A stretch of 64,000 nucleotides of DNA from Chryseobacterium pennipullorum (GCF_003384725.1 NZ_QNVV01000024.1:1-64000); one strand, 5' to 3'; positions 43,645 through 52,714 are shown, numbered from the stretch's first letter. Numbers and translations are program-made. The notes: generated by a model not told the origin, from the sequence alone.

Positions 43645-43809
43645 CTAGCATTGGATTCCCCGGCAGTTTCTAAAATCGATAGCCCATTCGCAACAGAAAT
43701 TATCTTCGTTGTATGCACAACAAACTCTGTCGCGGATGATAATTCCCCCTTTCAGGTTTCTGAGCTCTTGTCTATCCATTTTTCTTGCATTGAAAAGTTT
43801 TGTTTTCAT
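43645..43809 (-). CDS. Small double-glycine-leader, six-cysteine peptide (bacteriocin-like)
   Basis: A 54-aa peptide. ATG at 43809 (alternative ATG at 43779), TAG at 43645-43647. The leader (residues 1-22) reads MKTKLFNARKMDRQELRNLK then GG, with ELxxLKGG typical of double-glycine leaders cleaved by PCAT/ComA-type ABC exporters. The core IIIRDRVCCAYNEDNFCC and after has six cysteines at C30, C31, C39, C40, C49 and C54 that may form three disulfides or be modified. It is similar in type to the many bacteriocin-like leader peptides in Chryseobacterium. No processing ABC exporter or maturation enzyme is in the window. Confidence 0.7.
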   Translation of the reverse strand: MKTKLFNARKMDRQELRNLKGGIIIRDRVCCAYNEDNFCCEWAIDFRNCRGIQC

Positions 43810-43912
43810 AATTATTACTTTTTAAGGTTTAGTTGATTAAATATACATAAAACATCACATATGAATGAATAAAATACATCAAAAAAACCAACAAATACAT
43901 ATAAAAAGCAAT

Positions 43913-45271
43913 CTACTGAATATTTTGCTGTACATCAACCTTTTTCACTTCAAGAATAGCAGGCCGCCCGGAGTGTTTACTAATTTTCCCGGTACGGGCA
44001 AATTCTGCCCAAAGAGCTCTTATTTGTTTACCATACTCGTGAATATGGCTCCAGGGTATATCTTTCAGCAATCCGGAAGATTTCCACGCTGATTCATTTC
44101 CAAAAATCAAAGGAAGGTCAATGCAGTGAGGTGCTCCGATAGGATTATCTTTCAATTTTGAATGAATTCTGAATAGATACACATTCCCACCGGCTTCAGC
44201 CAGATGTTGGGCAAACTGCCTCGCCGGCTTTCCGTAGATCAATTCTGTGGTTTTCTCAACCGTTTTATCCATCACTTTTAAGCCCCACCCTTTTCCGAAA
44301 TATTTATTCAGAGCGTCTGAGGTTTTAAGATAAAAGGCTGTTTCATCGTTGTTGAAACCAATCAGCACATCATAATTTTTCGCATTTTTTTTCCATTGCG
44401 CCATCGATTCTTCTTCTGTACATAATGGTGGAAAGCTATACTGGACCCCAAAAGGCATAGCCGCCTTCAAACCATATCTGATGATAGATGGAACAAGCTT
44501 TCCGTATTCATCCATCATCTTTAGAACATCGACCTCATCTTTTAACTTCTCTGTCTTTCTCAAAAAATCGGCAGACATTTTCTGTCTTTTATGACGCAAA
44601 CCCAAAGGAGCACTCTGCATAATAACCCGTTGGAATAATCCTTCTACTCCCTCTGATATCATCAGATGAGCAATAGCATCACCACCTGAAGATTGGCCGA
44701 AGAGGGTTATGTTATCCGGATCTCCGCCAAAGTCTGCAATATTGCTTTTAATCCACTTCAATGCTTCAATAATATCCAATAAGCCGAGATTGGGAGGTCT
44801 TTCTCCATCACCCCCCAAAAATCCAAAGAGTCCCAAACGATAGGATACCGTAACGACGATGATATGCTGTTCTTTTACCCATTCTGCCGGATCTGCTGTA
44901 GGCAAATCACCACATCCTATTTCATGAGATCCGCCATGAATCCAAACAATGACCGGACACTTTTCATTTTCCTCAATCACTTCAGGACGGGCAACAGATA
45001 GGTATTGGGTAGATTCGTCAGGCTGAAAGGTTTCAACGGGAGTAGCGCCGATCATTTTTTCTACAAGGGGACTGAGCACCTGTGGACAAACCGGAGTTTT
45101 ATCAGGGGAAACCATCACTGATGCTGAAGGTTCTGCAGGAACAGGCTTCTGAAACCTTTCAGAAAAGGCATAGCGAATACTTTTAGCTCTGATTATTCCT
45201 TCTTCTTTTAATGCAATAATTCTCCCGAAACGGGTCTCGAAAATTGTAGTGTTCTGCTGATTGGGTGTCAT
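43913..45271 (-). CDS. Carboxylesterase, type B
   Basis: A 452-aa carboxylesterase/lipase family protein with no clear signal peptide. The oxyanion hole is VIVWIHGGSHEIG, the nucleophile elbow is ITLFGQSSGGDAIAHL (S194), an acid is in IGFNNDETAFYL, and GAPHCIDLPLIFGN provides the catalytic His. It is somewhat shorter than animal family members (about 500-550 aa) but complete in motifs. Substrate unknown. It is leftward, 130 bp away from the AraC gene, perhaps with own promoter. Confidence 0.92.
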   Translation of the reverse strand: MTPNQQNTTIFETRFGRIIALKEEGIIRAKSIRYAFSERFQKPVPAEPSASVMVSPDKTPVCPQVLSPLVEKMIGATPVETFQPDESTQYLSVARPEVIEENEKCPVIVWIHGGSHEIGCGDLPTADPAEWVKEQHIIVVTVSYRLGLFGFLGGDGERPPNLGLLDIIEALKWIKSNIADFGGDPDNITLFGQSSGGDAIAHLMISEGVEGLFQRVIMQSAPLGLRHKRQKMSADFLRKTEKLKDEVDVLKMMDEYGKLVPSIIRYGLKAAMPFGVQYSFPPLCTEEESMAQWKKNAKNYDVLIGFNNDETAFYLKTSDALNKYFGKGWGLKVMDKTVEKTTELIYGKPARQFAQHLAEAGGNVYLFRIHSKLKDNPIGAPHCIDLPLIFGNESAWKSSGLLKDIPWSHIHEYGKQIRALWAEFARTGKISKHSGRPAILEVKKVDVQQNIQ

Positions 45272-45299
45272 CTTTAAAACTGTGAAAACTTTTCTCTTT

Positions 45300-45400
45300 A
45301 AATTTAATTATTTAAACACAAATTCCACAAATACAGGCACAAATATCACAAACCATTATTGTGTTATTCGTGAAAAAAAATTAGTGTCATTCGTGTTAAA
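45300..45400. repeat. Degenerate CACGAAT/TTCGTG-type intergenic repeats
   Basis: Contains ACACAAATTCCACAAAT, GGCACAAATATCACAAACC, GTTATTCGTGAAAAAAAATT and AGTGTCATTCGTGTT, a serial set of degenerate 10-15-bp words built on CACAAAT/ATTCGTG. Such arrays are scattered between genes in Flavobacteriia. Confidence 0.45.
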
Positions 45401-45404
45401 AAAA

Positions 45405-46307
45405 CTAGTTCAGGATTTTATACTCACTCGGTGACATTCCTACTTTGGTTTTGAATAATCTGGTAAAGTGTTGTGGATATTTGAAGCCCAGATCATACGA
45501 AATTTCGCTGATCGATTTTCCCTGCTCAAGGATCTGTTCTTTGGCGATATCTATTAATTTATTATGGATCAGTTCCTGCGGGGAGATCCCGAGTTCCTTT
45601 TTAATCAGGTCGCCAAAATAATTGGCGGAAAGATTCAGTTTTTCAGCAAAGTAATTCACCATGGGAAATCCTATATTCTTCGGATTTTCAGATTTTAAAT
45701 AATCATCTACCAGATTTTCAAATTTTCCGATCACCCCTTGGTTGATATGGTCCCGTGTGATAAACTGGCGGTCGTAGAAACGCATACAATAATTCAAAAA
45801 CAGTTCAATATTGTTAACGATGAGTGATTTGCTGTGTTTATCAATGGATTGTTCCAGCTCATGCTTTATATTTTTAAAACACTCCAGAATAATTTCCCTT
45901 TCTTTTTCTGAAAGATGTAAAGCTTCATGAACATCATAAGAGAAGAAATTATAGTCTTTGATATTTTTTCCAAGATTGGTTCCTTTCAATAAATCCGGAT
46001 GAAAAATCAACGCAAAACCTGCAGGCTGAACATGCTTATCTTTATTATAAATTCCATACGTCTGCCCTGGCGCAATGAAAACCAATGTCCCTTCCTGATA
46101 GTCATAGCTATGTTTTCCATATTGCATGTCTCCACACATGACATCTTTTAAAAAAACCGTGTAGAACCCGAATCTTCTTCTATATTGGCAAATAGGATCC
46201 GACTTGGAAAAATCAATGACACTTACCAGCGGATGCAGGGTTTCATGATTGGCCATTTTATTATATTCCGAGACCGTGTTATAGATTTGAACCTCCTGAT
46301 TTTCCAT
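45405..46307 (-). CDS. AraC-family transcriptional regulator
   Basis: A 300-aa regulator; ATG 46307 is chosen since the upstream extension to 46538 (including much of the divergent promoter) is not protein-like. The N-terminal cupin-like sensing domain is about 1-170 (GTLVFIAPGQTYGIYNKDKH). The C-terminal AraC domain (about 195-300) has two HTHs: FAEKLNLSANYFGDLIKKEL and ISEISYDLGFKYPQHFTRLF followed by KTKVGMSPSEYK. It is divergent from the alcohol dehydrogenase gene at 46596, its likely target. Inducer unknown. Confidence 0.93.
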   Translation of the reverse strand: MENQEVQIYNTVSEYNKMANHETLHPLVSVIDFSKSDPICQYRRRFGFYTVFLKDVMCGDMQYGKHSYDYQEGTLVFIAPGQTYGIYNKDKHVQPAGFALIFHPDLLKGTNLGKNIKDYNFFSYDVHEALHLSEKEREIILECFKNIKHELEQSIDKHSKSLIVNNIELFLNYCMRFYDRQFITRDHINQGVIGKFENLVDDYLKSENPKNIGFPMVNYFAEKLNLSANYFGDLIKKELGISPQELIHNKLIDIAKEQILEQGKSISEISYDLGFKYPQHFTRLFKTKVGMSPSEYKILN

Positions 46308-46595
46308 TGAATTATTTTTAATCTTACTCAAAATTACTACTTTCCCGGGTAACGTAAAGACTGTCTGTAAAATTGGTAAGTATTCCGGTAATCTGTATAA
46401 GTATGGTTTATCAGAAAGTTTCGATTTTTGTATTCGTGGATATAGGCTGCGAAGTTTCCGGTAATGTCCATCTTCCCGGCACAGGTCCTGAGTCTGAATA
46501 AACAGATATGATCGGAATGGCTGAATAACGGGTACCATAAGGATCAGGCGCAGCGTAGTATAGACAGAACTTACTAACTTAAACTAAATATACAA
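46308..46595. other. Divergent regulatory region, AraC and alcohol dehydrogenase
   Basis: A 288-bp gene-free stretch that should hold the promoters and AraC binding sites. No clear TAnnTTTG element, palindrome or hairpin stands out. Confidence 0.4.
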
Positions 46596-47651
46596 ATGAG
46601 TACAATCACAGTAAAAGCTTTTGGTGCAGAGTCCACCACAGCAGATCTGAAAGAAATGAATATTGAAAGAAGAGAAGTAACCCCAAAGGATGTAGAAATT
46701 GAAATTTTATACTGCGGGGTGTGCCACTCGGATCTTCATACAGCGAGAAATGACTGGGGCGGTTCTTTATACCCTGTTGTTCCGGGTCATGAAATCGTAG
46801 GAAGAATTACCAACGTAGGAAATGAAGTGTCTAAATTTAAAGTAGGAGATCTTGCCGCGGTAGGCTGTATGGTAGATTCCTGTGGACATTGTGACAGCTG
46901 TAAGCATGATCTTGAGCAGTACTGCCTCAATGGGTTTACAGGAACATATAACGGAAAAGACACTCATCTGGGAGGCCACACTTTCGGAGGATATTCACAG
47001 AAAGTGGTGGTAGATGAGCACTTTGTACTAAGTGTTCCTGAGAATTTGGACCTTGCAGCGGTAGCTCCTCTTCTGTGCGCAGGGATTACTACCTGGTCAC
47101 CATTGAGACACTGGAATGCAGGGCCGGGTTCCAAAGTTGCCGTGGTAGGATTGGGCGGTCTTGGGCATATGGCGATCAAGCTGGCTAAGGGATTAGGGGC
47201 TGAGGTTACTTTATTCTCCAGAACACCGGGAAAAACCGATGATGCCAAGCAGCTCGGTGCAGACCATGTCGTGATTTCCACTGACGATTCACAGATGGAT
47301 GCCGTTAAAGGTAAATTTGATCTGATCATTGACACGGTTCCTTACGAACATGATGTGAATCCTTATATGCAGACGCTTTCCCTGAACGGAACATTAGTTC
47401 TTGTAGGGTTTGTAGGTGAGTTCCAGGAGACTGAAGTGAGCACAAGACCCATGATCTTCCAGCGCCGTTCTGTTGCCGGATCTTTAATCGGAGGAATTGC
47501 CGAGACCCAGGAACTTTTGGATTTCTGTGGAAAACATAATATTGTTTCTGATATAGAACTGATTAAAATGCAGGACATCAACCATGCATATGAAAGAATG
47601 TTGAAAAGCGATGTAAAATATCGTTTCGTTATTGATATGCAGTCGTTGTAA
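46596..47651 (+). CDS. NAD(P)-dependent zinc alcohol dehydrogenase (YahK/CAD-like)
   Basis: A 351-aa medium-chain dehydrogenase. The catalytic zinc site is YCGVCHSDLHTARNDWGG with PVVPGHEIVGRI (Cys, His, Glu). The structural zinc site is CMVDSCGHCDSCKHDLEQYC (four Cys). The cofactor fold is VAVVGLGGLGHMAIKLAKGL. This matches the aldehyde reductase/cinnamyl alcohol dehydrogenase group, which usually reduces aldehydes with NADPH, and is commonly used for aldehyde detoxification. It is divergent from an AraC regulator gene that probably induces it. Confidence 0.95.
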   Translation: MSTITVKAFGAESTTADLKEMNIERREVTPKDVEIEILYCGVCHSDLHTARNDWGGSLYPVVPGHEIVGRITNVGNEVSKFKVGDLAAVGCMVDSCGHCDSCKHDLEQYCLNGFTGTYNGKDTHLGGHTFGGYSQKVVVDEHFVLSVPENLDLAAVAPLLCAGITTWSPLRHWNAGPGSKVAVVGLGGLGHMAIKLAKGLGAEVTLFSRTPGKTDDAKQLGADHVVISTDDSQMDAVKGKFDLIIDTVPYEHDVNPYMQTLSLNGTLVLVGFVGEFQETEVSTRPMIFQRRSVAGSLIGGIAETQELLDFCGKHNIVSDIELIKMQDINHAYERMLKSDVKYRFVIDMQSL

Positions 47652-47704
47652 TTTTTCTATAATATTGACCAAAAAACAGGTTCTACATATTGAAGAGCCT
47701 GTTT

Positions 47705-48133
47705 TTATTGTTTTATATTCTGGCTAAAAATATTCTGATTTTTATCCCGTACATATTTGTTTCCTTCCGCACATTGCTTATCATTTCTTTCCATATCCTG
47801 GAATGCCCATGCTGCCATCGCATCAATAACAGGAGCCAGTTCGTTGCCAGCGTCACTGAGTCTATAGGTGACATGAGGTGGCACTACGGGTTTTGCCGTC
47901 CTAATGATTAAACCATCTTTTTCAAGCTGTTTCAGATGCTGGATGAGCATTTTTTCCGTTACAGCAGGAATTGCTTTTTTCAATTCACTGTATCTTTTTT
48001 CACCAGTGGATAAATTAAACAGGATAATCGGCTTCCAGAATCCTCCAATTCTTTCCATGACATACATAACGGGACAATCCTGTACTGTTTTTTTATTTTC
48101 CTGAATGGTTGAACTTTCTTTAATCGCTGTCAT
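47705..48133 (-). CDS. HxlR-family regulator with conserved N-terminal Cys
   Basis: A 142-aa HxlR winged-helix protein. QDCPVMYVMERIGGFWKPII places Cys20 at the start of helix 1, the redox/electrophile-sensing position in QorR/YodB-type HxlR proteins. EKRYSELKKAIPAVTEKMLI is the recognition region. LSDAGNELAPVIDAMAAWAF is the dimerisation helix. It is divergent from the NmrA-like oxidoreductase gene at 48294 and likely represses it until thiol modification releases it. A 13-residue C-terminal tail beyond the usual fold (DKNQNIFSQNIKQ) looks unstructured. Confidence 0.93.
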   Translation of the reverse strand: MTAIKESSTIQENKKTVQDCPVMYVMERIGGFWKPIILFNLSTGEKRYSELKKAIPAVTEKMLIQHLKQLEKDGLIIRTAKPVVPPHVTYRLSDAGNELAPVIDAMAAWAFQDMERNDKQCAEGNKYVRDKNQNIFSQNIKQ

Positions 48134-48149
48134 CTCTACATACTTTAGG

Positions 48150-48175
48150 GTAAGTACTTGTATAAAAGTAAGTAC
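48150..48175. promoter_or_regulatory. Candidate HxlR operator, direct repeats
   Basis: GTAAGTAC occurs at 48150-48157 and again at 48168-48175, in the divergent region, 18 bp apart; the first forms the palindrome AAGTACTT. Two helical-turn spaced half-sites fit a dimeric HxlR regulator. Confidence 0.5.
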
Positions 48176-48293
48176 AAATATAACTTTGTTCTCGGAAATA
48201 AAAAAATATTTATGATGAATTCGCCATTACGGGGTCAATATAAAGATGAATCAGTAATATAGCGATTACATATAACCACTAAAAAATGTACAT

Positions 48294-49172
48294 ATGAAAA
48301 TTGTCATCACAGGATCATTAGGAAATGTAGCTAAACCATTAGCACAACAATTAATTGCTGAAGGGCACACGGTTACTGTAGTAAGCAGCAGCAATGCAAG
48401 AAAAGAAGATATTGAATCGATGGGGGCAGCTCCGGCCATAGGATCGATTACTGACCTTCATTTTTTAACTCAGACCTTTGAAGGAGCAGACGCCGTTTTT
48501 GTAATGACACCTCCCGCTATCAGTCCTGATAATATTGTTGAAAACACTACGAATGCAGGAAAAAATTATGCAGAAGCATTACAAAAAGCAAATGTAAAAA
48601 GAGCTGTCATGCTGAGCAGCGTAGGGGCAGAATCTCCTGTAGAAAATGGACCGATAGCAGGTCTTCATCGTATTGAAAAGTTATACAATGAAGTAGACAA
48701 CACTTCTTTTACTTTTTTAAGAGCAGGATATTTTTACAACAACTTCTTCAATGATATTCCTTTAATTCAGAATGCAGGTATTATCGGAGGTAATTACCCT
48801 GCAGGGATTGAAGTACCCGTAGTACATCCTGATGATATTGCGAAAGCAGCCGCTGAAGAACTGGTAAAAGACGAAAATAGTAACAATATCAGATATATAG
48901 TGAGTGACGTGCGAAAAGCTTCGGATTTTGCGAAAGTACTCGGAACTGCTATTCATAAACCTGAACTTCCATGGGTTGAATTTTCTGACGAAGAGTCTCT
49001 GAACGGGATGCTGCAGGCAGGATTGCCGGAAGATATGGCTCATCTCTATGTGGAAATGGGGAGAGGAATAAGAACCGGTGTTGTGCAGAAGGATTTTATT
49101 GATCATGGTTCTCCTGTTACAGGATCTACCGGGTTAGAAGACTTTGCCCAAGAGTTTGCTTCTAAGTTTTAG
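48294..49172 (+). CDS. NmrA-like NAD(P)H-binding oxidoreductase (quinone-type)
   Basis: A 292-aa Rossmann-fold protein of the atypical SDR/NmrA class. KIVITGSLGNVAKPLAQQLI is the dinucleotide-binding GxxGxxx start. It also has AVFVMTPPAI, KRAVMLSSVGAESPVENGPI and TFLRAGYFYNNFFNDI. The type is common among quinone oxidoreductases (QOR2-like) and is commonly controlled by HxlR/QorR regulators, which is the arrangement here. A quinone or related electrophile is the probable substrate. It is followed by a very long hairpin terminator. Confidence 0.92.
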   Translation: MKIVITGSLGNVAKPLAQQLIAEGHTVTVVSSSNARKEDIESMGAAPAIGSITDLHFLTQTFEGADAVFVMTPPAISPDNIVENTTNAGKNYAEALQKANVKRAVMLSSVGAESPVENGPIAGLHRIEKLYNEVDNTSFTFLRAGYFYNNFFNDIPLIQNAGIIGGNYPAGIEVPVVHPDDIAKAAAEELVKDENSNNIRYIVSDVRKASDFAKVLGTAIHKPELPWVEFSDEESLNGMLQAGLPEDMAHLYVEMGRGIRTGVVQKDFIDHGSPVTGSTGLEDFAQEFASKF

Positions 49173-49260
49173 GATCAACAGCTGGAAGAAGGAGACTGAA
49201 AGTTTGTATTGGTTTACCAATTGAACACGCTGTCAGATTACAAGCTTCTTATGTTTTCAT

Positions 49261-49299
49261 AAACAGTTTCGGCGCACCAAAGGTGCGCCGAAACTGTTT
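49261..49299. terminator. Perfect 18-bp-stem bidirectional terminator
   Basis: AAACAGTTTCGGCGCACC pairs perfectly with its complement across an AAA loop, followed by TTACTTTTTTT, between convergent oxidoreductase (+) and phosphodiesterase (-) genes. Confidence 0.88.
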
Positions 49300-49327
49300 A
49301 TTACTTTTTTTCTGGTTAAGCTTCAGA

Positions 49328-50611
49328 TTATTTTTGCGCTTTCAGTATTTTCTTGAGCACTTTCAGTTTCCCATCAATAGGCTGATCCCTTTGTAGCCCT
49401 AAAATTTCAGCAACTACCGGATACACATTGACATTGGAAAATTCGTCAATCATCAGGTTATTTTTGAACTCCGGTCCCCATGCAAAGAAAGTAGCCTTCA
49501 TTTCAGGAACAATCTTCGGATTATAACCATGTTTTCCTACGGATGTTTTTCTTCCTTTCTCAAGAAATATTTTCGGTGCCGTCGGAATCAGAAGAATCTG
49601 TCCTATTCTGTGGTAATGGTCATCCTTTGTGGCAAAATGCAGGTATCGCGGCAGTTTTTTATCCAGGAATACCTCGTAGTCTTCAGTAGCATTCGATCTC
49701 AGCTCTTTATACACTTTTTTCACCTCATCCGGATTTTTCACATAGACTCTCAGCAGCGTCTGGGAATTATAGAAATCAAATCGGTTACGATCAAAAAGCA
49801 ATGCAGGAATTTCTAACGGTGTACCACCGTCTACTTTGATCATACCATGATCGGAAACAAAAATAAAATTAACATTATTTAATCCCAAATCGTTTACCTG
49901 CTGTACGAGATCACCTACTGCACGATCAATCAGATGCACTGCATTTTCTGTTTCCGGAGCATCAGGCCCGAAATGATGTCCGCTTCCATCCACTTCCGGA
50001 AAGTACAGTGAAATGAAATGCGGTCTCTTTTGTTCAGGCAGCTTCAGCCAGTTGATCACTTTCTTCACCTTTTCGGCAGGGCTGAACTTTTCGTGGTAAG
50101 GATAATAGTAAGAAGGTCTTAGTCCACCGGCATCACTTGCTGAACCTACCCACATCAGAGAAGCGGATACCATTCCTTGTTTTTCAGCAAGCCCCCAAAG
50201 CGGAGTTCCTCCATACCAGCTTCCATCCTCGGCATTCTTTTTACTGTTCATGGCATAAGCCTCCTTTCTTTTGTAATCATAGAAAAAGTTATCGATAAGA
50301 CCATGATGGGAAGGATAAAGACCGGTGATCAAGCTCCAGTGGTTGGGAAAAGTTATGCTCGGATAGCTCGGAATCATAGCTTTGGCGCGGATTCCGTTAC
50401 CGGAAAGCTTTAAAAGATGTTCTGCATGATATTTTTGGGCATAATCATGACGGAATCCGTCTGTAGAGATCATGATCACATAAGGTTTTGACTGTGCTTC
50501 CATACTGTTTTCCCGTCCCGGAACAACGATCTGGGCCGTATCCATATTCACCTGCTGGGCGTATACTGTAAAGGATATCAACAAGAGTAAAAAATGTATT
50601 CCTCGCTTCAT
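49328..50611 (-). CDS. Exported alkaline-phosphatase-superfamily nucleotide pyrophosphatase/phosphodiesterase
   Basis: A 427-aa exported enzyme with signal peptide (residues 1-18). It has the NPP/ENPP layout: KPYVIMISTDGFRHDY with metal-binding Asp, AMIPSYPSITFPNHWSLITG with the Thr nucleophile in the P-x-x-T-F-P-N segment, YFPEVDGSGHHFGP (Asp/His), FVSDHGM (Asp-His) and GKHGYNP (His). It hydrolyses phosphodiester/pyrophosphate bonds of nucleotides or lipids in the periplasm. Substrate specificity unknown. Confidence 0.93.
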   Translation of the reverse strand: MKRGIHFLLLLISFTVYAQQVNMDTAQIVVPGRENSMEAQSKPYVIMISTDGFRHDYAQKYHAEHLLKLSGNGIRAKAMIPSYPSITFPNHWSLITGLYPSHHGLIDNFFYDYKRKEAYAMNSKKNAEDGSWYGGTPLWGLAEKQGMVSASLMWVGSASDAGGLRPSYYYPYHEKFSPAEKVKKVINWLKLPEQKRPHFISLYFPEVDGSGHHFGPDAPETENAVHLIDRAVGDLVQQVNDLGLNNVNFIFVSDHGMIKVDGGTPLEIPALLFDRNRFDFYNSQTLLRVYVKNPDEVKKVYKELRSNATEDYEVFLDKKLPRYLHFATKDDHYHRIGQILLIPTAPKIFLEKGRKTSVGKHGYNPKIVPEMKATFFAWGPEFKNNLMIDEFSNVNVYPVVAEILGLQRDQPIDGKLKVLKKILKAQK

Positions 50612-50709
50612 TGTTTAAATTTTGGCAAAGGTACGTTCTCTATGGCTCCCCGAAAAGTTTAAAAGATTAAAAGTATATGAATCCTGTATTTTTTAGGGTT
50701 AAAAGATGT

Positions 50710-51558
50710 TTACGAAATAATGCGCTTCATCTCATATTGGGACAGCCAGTGGGTAAGGCCTGTTCTGTTAGCCAGAAATGAAGAGATCTCCTCAGATGAG
50801 TCATCTACATTATTGAATGCAACCGGCTGTCCGCTGCTCTTTTCACCAATCGCCTCAAAAAGTCTGGTTCCGATTCCCTGTTTTCTGTACTGCTGATCTA
50901 CCGCAATCTGACAGATTCTTTTTGTCAAAGGATTATAAATGATGTATCCTATCAGTTTCTCACCCTCAAAAGCGCCCAGCACGATACAGTCATGAGGCCT
51001 ATCATCCAATACAAAGACCGATCCCTGCCATGATGGTTCAATATCCCAGAAAGAACGGAATTTTTCCCACTGGAACTCCTGCAGCTCCTGTATGGAAACC
51101 TCTGTGTTTCCTTTCGCCGTATTGATGGTTCCTCTAAAGCAAAGCAATCTTCTGGACACTGCAAATCCAAGATTTTCATAAGCCCTGATCGCCGGCAGAT
51201 TTCCTTCAATTACTTCAAGCAGTAATACTTCCGCATTTCTTTCTTTCAATTGAGGAATACTGAAATCATACATTTTCCGGACAAGGCCTTTTCCTCTGCT
51301 TCCCGGAACCACTCCTGTGCCACCGTTATATATAATTTTCTGTCCGTTTTCATTTTTTTCCGCCTGCAGAATAAACCCTGCCAACTTTCCTGCATCAAAT
51401 GCACCCACGGAAATGTCCAGGTCTAATTTTTCAGAACTTATTTTTAAAACAAGCTGTTCTTTCGTGAGATGAAAAGGAACAACGTAATCTGAAAAAGAAA
51501 GATTGAATACTGCCAAAAGTTCTTCGGTTGTAATATCTTTTAATGTTTTGAATTCCAT
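50710..51558 (-). CDS. Tandem GNAT acetyltransferase
   Basis: A 282-aa protein with two GNAT domains. Domain 1 (about 1-145) has TGVVPGSRGKGLVRKMYDFS with R-G-K-G. Domain 2 (about 150-282) has QIAVDQQYRKQGIGTRLFEA. Each has the acetyl-CoA loop, but the first is longer. Tandem GNATs of this kind are common; the acceptor is unknown. It precedes the deaminase gene downstream of the same leftward group (23 bp to the cytidine deaminase start), so it is probably expressed with it. Confidence 0.93.
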   Translation of the reverse strand: MEFKTLKDITTEELLAVFNLSFSDYVVPFHLTKEQLVLKISSEKLDLDISVGAFDAGKLAGFILQAEKNENGQKIIYNGGTGVVPGSRGKGLVRKMYDFSIPQLKERNAEVLLLEVIEGNLPAIRAYENLGFAVSRRLLCFRGTINTAKGNTEVSIQELQEFQWEKFRSFWDIEPSWQGSVFVLDDRPHDCIVLGAFEGEKLIGYIIYNPLTKRICQIAVDQQYRKQGIGTRLFEAIGEKSSGQPVAFNNVDDSSEEISSFLANRTGLTHWLSQYEMKRIIS

Positions 51559-51581
51559 TGTGATTTAAATTGGGTTAAAAG

Positions 51582-51977
51582 TTACCATTCTCTGTCAAGA
51601 TCTTCTTTCCAGTCGTAAGGCATCAGTTCCTTTAAGGTGACAAATACTCCGTTTTTAACTTCTATGACCGCATTAAGATTTTCTTTGGATAACTGACTCA
51701 TCAATTCTCTGCAGCGTCCGCAGGGAGGAACTGCATTACCATCGTTTCCTACTGCTACTACCGCTTTGATGTAGCGTTCTCCATTTTTCAACATTTCGGC
51801 TACAGCACTGTGTTCTGCACAGAATCCCATGGAGCAGGCTGTATCTATACTTATACCCGTATATACATTTCCATTTGTTGTTTCAATCGCCGCTGCTACT
51901 CCGCCATATTCTACAAAATCATTCAGTATGGTGGCTTTTGCAAATTGTCGGGCAATTTCCTTCAGGTCCTTTCTCAT
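51582..51977 (-). CDS. Cytidine deaminase-like protein
   Basis: A 131-aa zinc-dependent deaminase of the cytidine/blasticidin-S deaminase type. SMGFCAEHSAVAEML supplies a zinc Cys and the catalytic Glu, and VPPCGRCRELMSQL the P-C-x-x-C zinc pair. A zinc Cys in C-A-E (rather than His) is typical of tetrameric cytidine deaminases. The N-terminus VEYGGVAAAIETTNGNVYTG matches substrate-binding Asn/Glu region. The gene is 4 bp from the GrpB gene, so co-translation is likely. Alternative: a blasticidin-type deaminase or other nucleoside target. Confidence 0.92.
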   Translation of the reverse strand: MRKDLKEIARQFAKATILNDFVEYGGVAAAIETTNGNVYTGISIDTACSMGFCAEHSAVAEMLKNGERYIKAVVAVGNDGNAVPPCGRCRELMSQLSKENLNAVIEVKNGVFVTLKELMPYDWKEDLDREW

Positions 51978-51981
51978 GAGT

Positions 51982-52596
51982 TCAAATAGTATATGAGTCT
52001 TTATGTTGTGCTAAATACCATTGTACAGCATTTCTTTCTTCCCTTTTAATAAACGGATCTTTTCCCTGGTTATAATCATTTCCGTCGAACCATTCTCTGG
52101 TACTCAGCTCTTCTTTTAATTGCTGATATTCTCTTCTCACCTCCGGATGCGCGCGCAGATAATCCCGGAAAGCTATATGGCGGAGCCAATGTTCCGAAGA
52201 GGTGGAAATTACATGCAGATGGGCAATGCGGATACTGTGATCATGAAGTCCTTCCGGAATATCATCTCCATAGAGAATATGATCAGGGAAACCGAAATGA
52301 CGAGCTGTGTCCTTAAGCCTTATGAAGAAACGGCGGTATGGCATATCATCATTATATTTTTCATAATACACATACTCTTTACCGCGAAGATGAGGCGGTA
52401 CTTTGTCCAGGTCTTCTTCATCCTTCACACCAATCATTATATCAATAATAGGCTTTGCAGAAAGGCCTTCAACGGATGTACTTCCAATATGCTCTATTTG
52501 TGGGCACAAGAAGCCAATACTTCCCTCCAGCTCACTTTTAATCTGCTCAAACTGATTTTTCCACAGAGGATTGTAGGGTTCGAAGGTTATTCTCAT
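51982..52596 (-). CDS. GrpB-family (UPF0157) protein
   Basis: A 204-aa GrpB-family nucleotidyltransferase-like protein. ATG 52596 (MRITFEPYNPLWKNQFEQIK) matches the family start; the longer frame adds a few residues only. CPQIEHIGSTSVEGLSAKPI is the family signature with G-S-T-S, followed by DIMIGVKD with two acids, as in MNT/pol-beta folds. Function of GrpB is not known. It is upstream of the deaminase gene by 4 bp. Confidence 0.93.
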   Translation of the reverse strand: MRITFEPYNPLWKNQFEQIKSELEGSIGFLCPQIEHIGSTSVEGLSAKPIIDIMIGVKDEEDLDKVPPHLRGKEYVYYEKYNDDMPYRRFFIRLKDTARHFGFPDHILYGDDIPEGLHDHSIRIAHLHVISTSSEHWLRHIAFRDYLRAHPEVRREYQQLKEELSTREWFDGNDYNQGKDPFIKREERNAVQWYLAQHKDSYTI

Positions 52597-52682
52597 AGAA
52601 ATCCGGGTATACACAAAGATATGAAAAATCTACCAGCACCCCTGCAATGAAGGTTTTTTAACAGCTATCAGTTTTTATAAGC

Positions 52683-52714
52683 AATGCTGCCCCTGAAAAG
52701 TCAGAGGCAGCATT
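52683..52714 (-). terminator. Terminator of the envelope/cytochrome operon
   Basis: AATGCTGCC pairs with GGCAGCATT around a CCTG/CAG(A) inner part, placed 25 bp behind the stop of the last operon gene on the minus strand. Confidence 0.75.

Noticed and set aside
52120..52650. 176-codon frame opposite the GrpB gene
   Set aside because: Shadow of a well-matched GrpB-family gene.
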